A DNA stretch of 64,000 nucleotides, taken from the NCBI GenBank assembly GCA_964491915.1, contig CAZBHS010000002.1, positions 62,001 through 126,000 of the forward strand, in the 5' to 3' direction. The DNA is from JAHELQ01 sp964491915 (GTDB taxonomy: Bacteria; Acidobacteriota; Aminicenantia; UBA2199). Position numbers and translations under genes: made by a program. The notes under the pieces are model-generated. The model had not been told where the DNA came from. It was given only the letters and a program-made list of their open reading frames with translations, and made no database searches. Positions 34,176 through 42,159 of this stretch are shown piece by piece; within the stretch, counting starts at the first letter, position 1, and each line of letters starts with the position of its first letter.

Positions 34176-36590
34176 CTATATATCAAGATTTCTTACGTTT
34201 AACGCATTGTTGATAATAAACTCTTTCCGTTTAGTTGAATCACTTCCCATAAGTGTATCGAAAAGATTTTCGCTTTCCAAATAATCATTGATACTTACTT
34301 GCAATAACGTTCTATTATCCGGATCCATCGTTGTCTCCCAGAGCTGATCCGGATTCATTTCACCAAGACCTTTATAACGTTGTATAGAGAGTCCTTTTTT
34401 GACCCGCTCCATTAAATAGGAAGTCAGTTCAGACTGAAGTTCGATTTTCGTGGATTCACTGCCATTTTTAATATAATAGGGAGGCTCTGGAAATTCCTTC
34501 AGTTTTTCATATACTTCATTCACTTCAGCGAATTCCGGACCCGTGAGATAATCCCAATTCAGGGTTTTTCTAAAACTTACCCCGCTGAATTCATACTCGA
34601 GATCCAGAGTATAAGTGGAATATTCCTCATCAAAATTTAAATTACAGGATGTGCAAAATTCTTTTTGCCGGATTTTTTCCGCGATTTCTTCCGCTCTTTG
34701 TTTTGTTTTGAAAGATTCCTCGTCTCTAATGAGATCAATTAAAGTCAAAGTCAATTCACGAGGAATTCCCCTTCGTTCGAGATTTTCCACAAGCCTTGTC
34801 TTACGGTTGATTAATTTTACAAATTTTACTAAATCCGGTCCTTTTATTTCCTCTTTTTTCCTGGAAAATACAGAGATATCAGAACCAATTCTTCTAAATA
34901 GGTTATTTTCCAGTTCTTTTTCGTTTTTTAAATAAAGTCTGTTTTTTCCTTTTTTAACAAGGAATAAGGGGGGCTGGGCCAGATATAGGAAACCGCGTTC
35001 AATTAACGGTCGCATATGTCTAAAAAAGAAAGTCATTAAAAGGGTACGAATATGAGAACCATCGACATCCGCGTCAGTCATAATAATAATTTTATGATAA
35101 CGCAATTTTTCGGGGTCGAAATTTTCCTTACCGATTCCCACTCCCAATGCTGTGATGATAGTCTTGATCTCAGTATTCTCCAGCATTTTTGCCGTACTTG
35201 CCTTTTCAACATTCAGGATTTTTCCCCTTAAAGGAAGAATAGCCTGAAAGCGACGATCGCGACCTTGTTTAGCGGATCCTCCGGCTGACTCTCCCTCAAC
35301 CACATATATTTCACTTTCGGTTGGATCTTTCGATTGACAATCCGCTAATTTTCCAGGAAGAGAATGACTCTCTAGAAGATTTGACTTACGAACGAGATCT
35401 TTCGCTTTTCTAGACGCTTCGCGGGCTTTAGCCGCCACAAGAGATTTGTTGATTATTATCTTTGCCACGGAAATATTTTCTTCAAAATATTCCTGAAGCT
35501 TTTCGTTCACAAAAGACTCGACAATTCCTTTTACCTCTGAATTTCCAAGCTTCGCTTTTGTTTGACCTTCAAACTGGGGCTCGCGGATTCTAACGGAAAT
35601 AACCGATATTAAACCCTCCCGGACATCTTCTCCAGTAAAACCGTTATCTTTTAAATCTTTTTTAAGATTGTTTACCTGGGCGAAATTATTTATTGTCCTG
35701 GTGAGCGCTCCCTTAAATCCAGTGAGGTGAGTTCCCCCTTCAATAGTATTGATATTATTGACAAACGAGAGCATAGTCTCACTATAACTACTGACATATT
35801 GAAAGGCTATTTCGATTTCAACATCATTTCTTTTGGCTTCCAGGAAGATAGGTTTCTTATGGACCTTCTCTTTTGAACCGCAGAGATAACTGACATACTC
35901 TACAATTCCACCTTTATAAAAAAAGGTTTCTGTTTTATCTTCCCTTTTATCCGTTAAATTAATGGTAATACCCTGGTTTAAAAATGCCAGTTCCTTTAAT
36001 CGTTTCGCCAGTATATTATATTCAAAAACAATTGTTTCGAAAATCTCATCATCCGGCCAAAATGTTACCTTGGTGCCGCTTTTTTTTGTTTTTCCCATTT
36101 TTTTGAATTCGGTTGCCGGATTACCGTATTCATACTTCTGGAAAAAAACCGCGCCGTCTTTTTTTATCTCCAATTCCAACTTTGAAGATAGGGCGTTCAC
36201 TACTGAAACACCAACACCATGGAGACCTCCGGATACTTTATAACTATTACGGTCGAATTTTCCACCCGCATGCAACGTCGTCATTACAACTTCCGCGGCA
36301 GGTTTTCCCTCATCCGGATGAAGATCAACCGGGATACCTCTGCCGTTATCGGTAACAGAAATGGAATTATCGAAATGGATGGTGACATCGATTGTATCGC
36401 AATACCCTCCCATCGCCTCATCGATAGAATTGTCCACAACCTCATAGACAAGATGATGAAGCCCCATAGAGCCGGTGCTGCCAATATACATAGCAGGCCT
36501 GACTCTAACGGCTTCAAGGCCTTCAAGCACCTTAATGCTATCGGCGTTATATGTTGATTGATGATTCACATTAACTTCATTATCATCCAC
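34176..36590 (-). CDS. gyrB: DNA gyrase subunit B
   Basis: An 804-aa ATPase subunit of gyrase: GHKL ATP-binding domain (EVVDNSIDEA, DNGRGIPV, GLHGVGVSVVNAL), Toprim domain with EGESAGGSAKQGRDR (about residue 430) and the Mg-binding DADVDGSHI, and the C-terminal YKGLGEMNPDQLWETTMDP. The start is GTG at 36590, with AAGGAG 9 nt upstream inside the 3' end of recF; recF and gyrB are separated by only 3 nt, so translation is coupled. Full length for a gyrB of the E. coli-length class. Confidence 0.96.
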   Translation of the reverse strand: MDDNEVNVNHQSTYNADSIKVLEGLEAVRVRPAMYIGSTGSMGLHHLVYEVVDNSIDEAMGGYCDTIDVTIHFDNSISVTDNGRGIPVDLHPDEGKPAAEVVMTTLHAGGKFDRNSYKVSGGLHGVGVSVVNALSSKLELEIKKDGAVFFQKYEYGNPATEFKKMGKTKKSGTKVTFWPDDEIFETIVFEYNILAKRLKELAFLNQGITINLTDKREDKTETFFYKGGIVEYVSYLCGSKEKVHKKPIFLEAKRNDVEIEIAFQYVSSYSETMLSFVNNINTIEGGTHLTGFKGALTRTINNFAQVNNLKKDLKDNGFTGEDVREGLISVISVRIREPQFEGQTKAKLGNSEVKGIVESFVNEKLQEYFEENISVAKIIINKSLVAAKAREASRKAKDLVRKSNLLESHSLPGKLADCQSKDPTESEIYVVEGESAGGSAKQGRDRRFQAILPLRGKILNVEKASTAKMLENTEIKTIITALGVGIGKENFDPEKLRYHKIIIMTDADVDGSHIRTLLMTFFFRHMRPLIERGFLYLAQPPLFLVKKGKNRLYLKNEKELENNLFRRIGSDISVFSRKKEEIKGPDLVKFVKLINRKTRLVENLERRGIPRELTLTLIDLIRDEESFKTKQRAEEIAEKIRQKEFCTSCNLNFDEEYSTYTLDLEYEFSGVSFRKTLNWDYLTGPEFAEVNEVYEKLKEFPEPPYYIKNGSESTKIELQSELTSYLMERVKKGLSIQRYKGLGEMNPDQLWETTMDPDNRTLLQVSINDYLESENLFDTLMGSDSTKRKEFIINNALNVRNLDI

Positions 36591-36593
36591 GTT

Positions 36594-37625
36594 TTAATTC
36601 TCCTTAGATAATTCGATCAAGCAGTCAAACTGATTGTTTTTGTTCACAGATGTGGCAATCACTTGCATATCCGGATAATGTTCCAGTAGATAATCAACAT
36701 TACCGGTATCTATCGCTGTGTCGTAGTCGTCAACCAGGAAAACCGGATATTGATTCTTCTCTTTTTTAAAGAGTTCAATAAAGCTGATATATATTTTTAA
36801 GAGGTTTATCTTTTTCTCTCCGGAGGAATTATATTTTAGATTTTCTCCATCCAGAAGAAATTCGAAATGATCAAGGTGGGGTCCCTTAATGGAACGGCGC
36901 GACGCAATTTCAATCTCCTGGACTTTATCCAATTCATCGTAATAGCGGCTTGGGGATAAATCTTCTTGCAATTTTACCGTCGGTTTGTAGCGAATTTGCA
37001 GCGATGAATCGAAATTAAAACTAATCTCACGGTTTAATTTATCTATAAAATTTATCCTTTTATCCATAATTTTTGCGCCTGTTTCACTTAACACTCTATT
37101 CCAGCCGGTTAACCCTGAAAAATTTTTTGCCTTTTTTAATAGATGGTTTTTCTGTTTTAACGCTTTATTATAACTCAAAATATGGCTTATGTAAAGTGAG
37201 TTCACACCAAATATAAAGCGGTTTACGAGCTTCCGGGTATACGGTTTGCTCTCAATATATGTATTGTAGTTAGATGAGGAAAAAAACACAGGGTGGAAAA
37301 TATCGTTCGCTTCAACGATATTAATTTTTTTTTCATCGCTCAACAGAGAGAACCGATTACGGCAAAAAGAGCATGCCAGTTCATGCTCTGCAACAGCTCC
37401 CTCCACAAGCATTCTCACCTGAAACTCCCGAGAATTTCGATTCGCCACTTCAGCCCGTTTCGCATTTAAAAAAGATTTTCCGAAGCCAAGAAAAAAAATT
37501 GCTTCGAGGATGGAAGTTTTTCCGGCTCCATTACGTCCATAAATAAGGTTTCTACCGGGAGAAAATTCGATAGAGGTAGCGATTAAATTTCGAAAACCCT
37601 GAATTTTTATTTTTTTTACAATCAA
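36594..37625 (-). CDS. recF: DNA replication and repair protein RecF
   Basis: A 343-aa SMC-like ATPase that loads RecA at gaps with RecO and RecR. Walker A GRNGAGKT (G30-T37) follows the family start IKIQGFRNL. The signature-like segment NSSGEKKINLL and the Walker B VFLVDDYDTA are visible. Located 17 nt downstream of dnaN and 3 nt upstream of gyrB, in the conserved dnaA-dnaN-recF-gyrB order. Confidence 0.93.
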   Translation of the reverse strand: MIVKKIKIQGFRNLIATSIEFSPGRNLIYGRNGAGKTSILEAIFFLGFGKSFLNAKRAEVANRNSREFQVRMLVEGAVAEHELACSFCRNRFSLLSDEKKINIVEANDIFHPVFFSSSNYNTYIESKPYTRKLVNRFIFGVNSLYISHILSYNKALKQKNHLLKKAKNFSGLTGWNRVLSETGAKIMDKRINFIDKLNREISFNFDSSLQIRYKPTVKLQEDLSPSRYYDELDKVQEIEIASRRSIKGPHLDHFEFLLDGENLKYNSSGEKKINLLKIYISFIELFKKEKNQYPVFLVDDYDTAIDTGNVDYLLEHYPDMQVIATSVNKNNQFDCLIELSKEN

Positions 37626-37642
37626 TCCATTTACATTACATG

Positions 37643-38746
37643 TTAAATATTCAGGGGCATCACAACGTAAATATAGTGAATATCTTCATCCTGAACCGGT
37701 TTAAAAATAAAAGAACTGTCTCCGTCATTGATCCCGATCTCAATCTGCTCACTTTCAATGTGAGTCAAGAAGTCAACGATAAAGTTGCCATTGAAAGCCA
37801 CACTGAAGCTTTCACCGGTATAATCGATATCCATCTCGTCATGAGCCTCGCCTTTCTCAGGGGTTGTCCGTTCCAGGGTTAGCTTACCTTCGGAGAATTT
37901 AAAAAAAACACCGTTATTTCTTGTCTTAAACACAAGAACGCGGCGCAGGGTGGTAAGTAACTGGCTTGAATCAACGATAGCTTTGTATTTTGTAGATTCA
38001 GGAATAACAGCTTTGTAGTTTGGAAATTTCTGGTCAATAACGCGAGCTGAGAGAACTTTGTTGTTATACTTAAAAAAGAGGTTGTTTTTATCGTAGGTAA
38101 ATTCGAACTCCCCTTCATCGCCTATTTTGCTCAATTCCATCAATGTTTTACGGGAGACAATAAACTCATAAGACGAATCCACGGATAATTCGCTTTCAAA
38201 CTTAGAAAACGAGAGGCGGTGGCCGTCGGTAGCCGCCATCTCAAAGCCTGTATCGCTGATACTTAATAGAGCTCCTCCTAAATTAAATTTCATCTCCGGA
38301 GAAATAATGTAGTAGTTCCTATTAATCATCATTGCCAGGGGCTTTAAAGTAATGGTAACAGCGGATGAAAAATCTGCTACAGGAAGTTGTGGATAGTTTG
38401 AGGCCTGCAATCCCAATAATTTATATTTACTCGTTTTCTTTTCATTGGTGATTACGATTTGCAAGTCGTTTTTTTCCGAGATTTCCACAATTCCATCCGG
38501 CATTCTGGAAATTAAATCATAAAAGTCCTTACCGTTCACAGTAAGAGATCCTGGTTCTTCGACATCTACTTTAATAGTGGATGAGAGACCTATTTCAAGG
38601 TCTGTCGCCACCAATTCGAGGAGGCCGTTTTCCACAGCGGTCAGCTTGATATTCTGAAGAATATCCATCAACGTCTTCTTCTCAAAAATGCCCTGAAATA
38701 GCTTTAATTCGTTAGAAAACGAAGACTTTTCCACAAAAATTTTCAT
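37643..38746 (-). CDS. dnaN: DNA polymerase III sliding clamp (beta subunit)
   Basis: A 367-aa ring-clamp protein that tethers polymerase III to DNA. Three clamp domains are recognisable from segments such as TDLEIGLSSTIKV (domain 1), FNLGGALLSISDTGFEMAATDGHRLSF (domain 2, quoted only in part by position about 180-205) and the C-terminal DEDIHYIYVVMPLNI. The ATG at 38746 gives a better Shine-Dalgarno spacing than the ATG three codons upstream (38755). Two exact DnaA-box sequences (38628-38636 and 38727-38735) lie within the 5' coding region. Confidence 0.95.
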   Translation of the reverse strand: MKIFVEKSSFSNELKLFQGIFEKKTLMDILQNIKLTAVENGLLELVATDLEIGLSSTIKVDVEEPGSLTVNGKDFYDLISRMPDGIVEISEKNDLQIVITNEKKTSKYKLLGLQASNYPQLPVADFSSAVTITLKPLAMMINRNYYIISPEMKFNLGGALLSISDTGFEMAATDGHRLSFSKFESELSVDSSYEFIVSRKTLMELSKIGDEGEFEFTYDKNNLFFKYNNKVLSARVIDQKFPNYKAVIPESTKYKAIVDSSQLLTTLRRVLVFKTRNNGVFFKFSEGKLTLERTTPEKGEAHDEMDIDYTGESFSVAFNGNFIVDFLTHIESEQIEIGINDGDSSFIFKPVQDEDIHYIYVVMPLNI

Positions 38747-38911
38747 ATTGACCATCCTATATATATTATTAGTTATTTATAATATTATCATAATATTGAA
38801 AAAAAAAAAAGAAAGCCGTGTTAAAAAGTGGAAAAATTGCTATATGTCGATTTAACAAACGTCTTCCCCTGGGAGTGTAGTGTGGAAATCTGAAGAACTT
38901 TGTGGAAAACT
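38747..38911. other. Candidate replication origin (oriC) between dnaA and dnaN
   Basis: A 165-bp gap with an AT-rich stretch at about 38757-38812 that includes A12, a plausible unwinding element. DnaA-box-like sites follow: 38827-38835 (one mismatch to TTWTNCACA), 38881-38889 (one mismatch) and 38901-38909 (exact, minus strand, TTTTCCACA). Exact sites at 38628-38636 and 38727-38735 in dnaN extend the cluster. Gene orientation diverges around this region. The cluster is modest, so the exact origin could also lie upstream of dnaA (40280-40547). Confidence 0.6.
38901..38909 (-). promoter_or_regulatory. Exact DnaA box downstream of dnaA
   Basis: TGTGGAAAA on the plus strand, i.e. TTTTCCACA on the minus strand, matching TTWTNCACA. 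It ends 2 nt before the dnaA stop codon. A one-mismatch copy starts exactly 20 bp away (38881-38889), about two helical turns, so the two would be on the same face of the DNA. Confidence 0.55.
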
Positions 38912-40279
38912 CTAATCTTCAAAAAATTTAATAAAGGAATTCACTTCTCTGGAAAATTCATGATCGTCGTTCATCTCCTGCTCGACCTTTTTTATCGAAT
39001 GGAGAACTGTCGTATGATGTTTTCCCCCAAATTTGGTTCCGATTTCAGTTAGAGAGTGTTTCGTCGCCTTTTTGCAGATAAACATAGCAATTTGTCTGGG
39101 GCGCGCAATTTTTGGGGAATTGTTTTTTGTTTTTAATTCGTCTTTGTTTATATTGAATTTTTTGGCGACGAATTCCTGGATGCCTTCAACGGTGACCGTT
39201 TTTTTCCGGAGAGAAATATATGGTTTTAACGCCTCTTTCGCGAAAGAGAGAGTAATCCGGTTCCCTGAGGTATCGGAATATTTAAGATTGGCATATCCAA
39301 TTAAACGATTGAGGGCTCCTTCCAATTGCCGGATATTTTCTTTTATAGACGAGGCTAGAAAATAAAGTACTTCATCGGGTATTTCAAAGTCATTTTTGAA
39401 AAGGTTTTTTCGCTCATGAAGTTTCTTTTTGAGAATAGCCAGGCGGCCTTCCAGATCATAGGGGAGAATATCTACAATTCCACCCCACTCAAACCTGGAT
39501 TTGATCCTTTTTTCCAGATCCGGGATATTATCAGGATGTTTATCCGAGCAGATAACGATCTGTTTCTCCATCTGGATGAGTTTATTGAAAATGTAATAGA
39601 ATTGTTCGCTGGTACCACCCCATTTCGTAATGTATTGAATGTCGTCAATTAAAAGCACATCCACCGAGGTGTATTTTTTAATAAATTCCGACCGTTTATT
39701 CAAGCGGGTATATTCTACGTATTCGTTCATAAAATCACTTGTTGTCAGATAAATTACCCTCATTTCATTGTTGTTTTCAACAATTCTGTTGCCGATAGCA
39801 TAGAGTAAGTGGGTTTTTCCTAAACCGACATCACTATAAATGTATAGCGGATTGTATGATTTACCGGGGAATTCAGCCACGCTATAAGCGAATGAATAAG
39901 CCATCCGGTTTGAATCCAATTGAACGAATGAATTAAAATTATATTTTTTATTGAGATTGGAGTTTATAAAGATGTTTTTGGAAAAATCATCGATAGGTTC
40001 TTTGTTCGCTTTTTTTTCATTATTCTTATTGCTAGTGTCTTCCTCATATAATGGGACAAGTTTAAGAGTGAAGTCAAATTCTTTTTTTGTATGGGAATTT
40101 ACTTTTTCCAGAAGGTTTTTACGAATCCAGGAAGTCTTCTTTTCATCCGGGGAACCAAGGAATAAAATATTCTTCAGCGATCCAATATACGATAGCGGTT
40201 CGATCCATTTTTCATAGGTCGGCCTATCAAGTAGGCTCTTTAAATAATTTTTAGTAATGTCATAGAAATTCATCGTCAT
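38912..40279 (-). CDS. dnaA: Chromosomal replication initiator protein DnaA
   Basis: A 455-aa initiator. Domain I (residues 1-75), a charged linker (about 80-100), the AAA+ domain and the C-terminal DNA-binding domain IV with IGTKFGGKHHTTVLHSIKKV are all present. Walker B is VLLIDDIQ (D212, D213) and the arginine-finger region SRFEWG is intact. The Walker A reads SDVGLGKT (149-156) where almost all DnaA proteins have GGVGLGKT, so the first invariant Gly is Ser. Start ATG 40279 overlaps a DnaA box (40280-40288) that also covers the ribosome-binding site. Two tandem sigma-70 promoters precede it. Confidence 0.95.
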   Translation of the reverse strand: MTMNFYDITKNYLKSLLDRPTYEKWIEPLSYIGSLKNILFLGSPDEKKTSWIRKNLLEKVNSHTKKEFDFTLKLVPLYEEDTSNKNNEKKANKEPIDDFSKNIFINSNLNKKYNFNSFVQLDSNRMAYSFAYSVAEFPGKSYNPLYIYSDVGLGKTHLLYAIGNRIVENNNEMRVIYLTTSDFMNEYVEYTRLNKRSEFIKKYTSVDVLLIDDIQYITKWGGTSEQFYYIFNKLIQMEKQIVICSDKHPDNIPDLEKRIKSRFEWGGIVDILPYDLEGRLAILKKKLHERKNLFKNDFEIPDEVLYFLASSIKENIRQLEGALNRLIGYANLKYSDTSGNRITLSFAKEALKPYISLRKKTVTVEGIQEFVAKKFNINKDELKTKNNSPKIARPRQIAMFICKKATKHSLTEIGTKFGGKHHTTVLHSIKKVEQEMNDDHEFSREVNSFIKFFED

Positions 40280-40288
40280 TTTTCCACA
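40280..40288 (+). promoter_or_regulatory. Exact DnaA box abutting the dnaA start codon
   Basis: TTTTCCACA (plus strand) directly upstream of the dnaA ATG on the minus strand. DnaA binding here would block transcription or translation initiation, an autoregulatory position known from other bacteria. Weaker one-mismatch sites lie at 40303-40311 and 40488-40496. Confidence 0.5.
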
Positions 40289-40313
40289 AAAATATTAACA
40301 AATGTGAAAATCT

Positions 40314-40342
40314 AATTTACCCCACTTTTTAGATCCTGTCAA
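40314..40342 (-). promoter_or_regulatory. Predicted proximal dnaA promoter
   Basis: Minus strand: perfect -35 TTGACA (40337-40342), 17-nt spacer, -10 TAAATT (40314-40319). About 35 nt before the dnaA start. Confidence 0.55.
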
Positions 40343-40353
40343 CAACTGAATGA

Positions 40354-40382
40354 ATAGTAAAAAAAATAGAGGTTCTTGTCAA
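40354..40382 (-). promoter_or_regulatory. Predicted distal dnaA promoter
   Basis: Minus strand: perfect -35 TTGACA (40377-40382), 17-nt spacer with T7, -10 TACTAT (40354-40359). Exactly 40 bp upstream of the proximal promoter, giving tandem promoters. Confidence 0.5.
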
Positions 40383-40547
40383 GGGTAATTATTTTTTTTA
40401 ATTTTTTTGTTAAGGGGAATTGAGTCAACGCATTCAGTTCTAAACTACCTAAATCACGTAGTCGATTAATTGCAAAATACAGTACTCTGTGGTAAACAAA
40501 ATAATTACTAGAGTAAATATACTAAATCTATTAAATAAGGATGTACC

Positions 40548-40748
40548 GTGAAAAAAATATTAGTCAAGATTTCCGCAATCCTGGCAATTATTACGATTAT
40601 CATATCACCTTACTTTTTAATTATTGACTTCTCAAAATATTCTCCGTTTGTCCTGAGCGTATGGATGATTTGCGCTGCATATTTTGTATTTGTAAAAAGT
40701 AGAGTAGATCGTGATGGGATTATAAAGAAAGATGGTATTGATGAATAG
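40548..40748 (+). CDS. Small two-helix membrane protein of unknown function
   Basis: A 66-aa protein starting at GTG, with AAGG 8 nt upstream. Two hydrophobic helices (ILVKISAILAIITIIISPYFL and FVLSVWMICAAYFVF, each about 15-20 residues) precede a short charged tail. It is the first plus-strand gene to the right of the origin, separated by parS site 1 from rsmG. No family is recognised. Translation looks real from the GTG/ribosome site and from leading-strand placement. Confidence 0.5.
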   Translation: MKKILVKISAILAIITIIISPYFLIIDFSKYSPFVLSVWMICAAYFVFVKSRVDRDGIIKKDGIDE

Positions 40749-40759
40749 ATGCCCTGGAT

Positions 40760-40775
40760 TGTTTCACGTGAAACA
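40760..40775. promoter_or_regulatory. parS centromere site 1
   Basis: Perfect match to the 16-bp palindrome TGTTTCACGTGAAACA, the ParB-binding site conserved across bacteria. It lies in the gap between the 66-aa membrane protein gene and rsmG, about 0.5 kb from the dnaA start. ParB loads here and spreads as a CTP-driven clamp. Confidence 0.92.
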
Positions 40776-40808
40776 ACATATGAGATTTCTTTTGGTTTGT
40801 GAGGGAAA

Positions 40809-41402
40809 ATGATTCAATTGAATGAATATCAGTTGGAAGTTGTCGGCCGGTATATAGATCTCCTCTTTAAAGAAAATGAGAAATACAATCTTGTCTCAAG
40901 AAAAATGACGGAGGGAGAGTTTTTTGGTCTAGTTGAGGAGTCGGTTCTTTTGGGTTCCTTTGTCAAAGGGGATAAAATTGTTGATGCCGGAAGCGGGAAC
41001 GGTTTATTGGGCGTTGTTTTATCTGTATTGTTTCCAGAAAAAAGAGTTTTTTTGGTGGAGCCGAAACAAAAAAAAGCAAATTTTTTAAATATAGTCATAA
41101 AAGAGTTAGGCTTGAGGAATGTTGAGGTGTTTGGTTTTAGCGTCACTGAGTTTTTTCAAAAAAAGAAGTTATGGGGGAGGGGTGCGTTGGTTGCGCGAGG
41201 CTTTCCTGAGACGTTGATGCTTGTTTCTTTTTTAGTACAAGGTCTGGTTAATCAGGTTTTAGTGATAACTTCTGTGAATAAAATAAAAAAATTTGAAAAA
41301 CACCTGGAAAACCTGAAACAAAAAATTTATAATATTCCTTCCAGAGATAATCTAAAAATTTTAAAAATGGAGAATGTTTCACGTGAAACAAAAAGAAAAT
41401 GA
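40809..41402 (+). CDS. rsmG: 16S rRNA (guanine-527-N7)-methyltransferase RsmG (GidB)
   Basis: A 197-aa SAM-dependent methyltransferase that modifies G527 of 16S rRNA. The SAM motif IVDAGSGNGLLGVVL (about residues 58-72), the VEPKQKKANFL segment and the N-terminal NEKYNLVS block are family features. GAGGG lies upstream of ATG 40809. The last codons (ENVSRET) are part of the second parS site and overlap the parA start by 29 nt. The rsmG-parA-parB order is conserved near many bacterial origins. Confidence 0.88.
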   Translation: MIQLNEYQLEVVGRYIDLLFKENEKYNLVSRKMTEGEFFGLVEESVLLGSFVKGDKIVDAGSGNGLLGVVLSVLFPEKRVFLVEPKQKKANFLNIVIKELGLRNVEVFGFSVTEFFQKKKLWGRGALVARGFPETLMLVSFLVQGLVNQVLVITSVNKIKKFEKHLENLKQKIYNIPSRDNLKILKMENVSRETKRK

Positions 41403-42159
41403 ATGTGAAGTGATTGCTATTGCAAATCAGAAGGGCGGTGTTGGTAAAACTACAACCGCAATTAATTTAGGCGCAGCCTTTGCGATAGCCGAGAAGAGAG
41501 TGCTTGTTTTGGATTTAGATCCTCAGGCTAACTCTACTACTGGTTTTGGGATAGATAAGAATGGCGTCCAAAAAGATGTGTATGAAGTGTTGGTAGGTCA
41601 ATGTTCATTGCAAGATGCGATGCTGGATTATGATCTTAAATACCTCAAGCTGGTTCCTTCTTCAAGGAATTTGGCGCGTTTTGAGTTAGAGAGTGTGTCG
41701 GAGGATGAAAATCACCTCTATTTAAAGAAGGCTTTGGAAGAATATAAAGATATGTTCGATTATATTATGATCGATCTTCCACCTTCTTTAGGCTTATTGA
41801 CAATTAACGCGTTGACCGCCGCGACGAATGTTTTGATACCGATTCAAGCCGAGTATTATGCGTTGGAAGGTTTATCTGATTTGATGGGTACTATTAACAG
41901 GATTAAAGAAAATTTTAATCCCGACCTTGAAATTAAAGGGATTTTACTTACCATGTACGATGAACGGACTAATTTATCCAGACAGGTCGAAGAAGAGGTT
42001 AGGGAATATTTTGATTCTAAGGTTTACAGCGCGATTGTTCCCAGGAATATTCGCCTGTCGGAGGCCCCTAGTTTCGGAAAGCCGATTCAATTATACGATA
42101 TTAAATCGGCTGGATCTAAAGCCTATCTTTCTTTAGCAAAGGAGATTATGTCGAAATGA
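41374..42159 (+). CDS. parA: Chromosome-partitioning ATPase ParA (Soj)
   Basis: A 261-aa ParA/MinD-family ATPase that moves ParB-parS complexes and regulates DnaA. The deviant Walker A is KGGVGKTT (K20-T27), with the DLDPQANST (Walker A') and MIDLPPSLG (Walker B) motifs. The first codons (MFHVKQ) are the second parS site, and the frame overlaps rsmG by 29 nt. The only ribosome site (GGAG) sits 2 nt from this ATG, so a start a few codons downstream is possible. It overlaps parB by 4 nt (ATGA). Confidence 0.95.
   Translation: MFHVKQKENECEVIAIANQKGGVGKTTTAINLGAAFAIAEKRVLVLDLDPQANSTTGFGIDKNGVQKDVYEVLVGQCSLQDAMLDYDLKYLKLVPSSRNLARFELESVSEDENHLYLKKALEEYKDMFDYIMIDLPPSLGLLTINALTAATNVLIPIQAEYYALEGLSDLMGTINRIKENFNPDLEIKGILLTMYDERTNLSRQVEEEVREYFDSKVYSAIVPRNIRLSEAPSFGKPIQLYDIKSAGSKAYLSLAKEIMSK
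41375..41390. promoter_or_regulatory. parS centromere site 2, inside the rsmG/parA overlap
   Basis: Second perfect TGTTTCACGTGAAACA. It begins one base into the parA ATG codon. The same 16 bp encode VSRET in the rsmG frame and FHVKQ in the parA frame, so the site is constrained at three levels. 615 bp from site 1. Confidence 0.92.

Noticed and set aside
34780..34800. DnaA-box sequence in gyrB and another near 748 in the CHAT gene
   Set aside because: Single isolated matches to a 9-bp degenerate motif; not clustered with other origin elements.
40741..41402. Possible mobile element or plasmid-type partition locus
   Set aside because: The par genes are in the normal chromosomal context with rsmG and dnaA; no integrase or plasmid replication gene is present.
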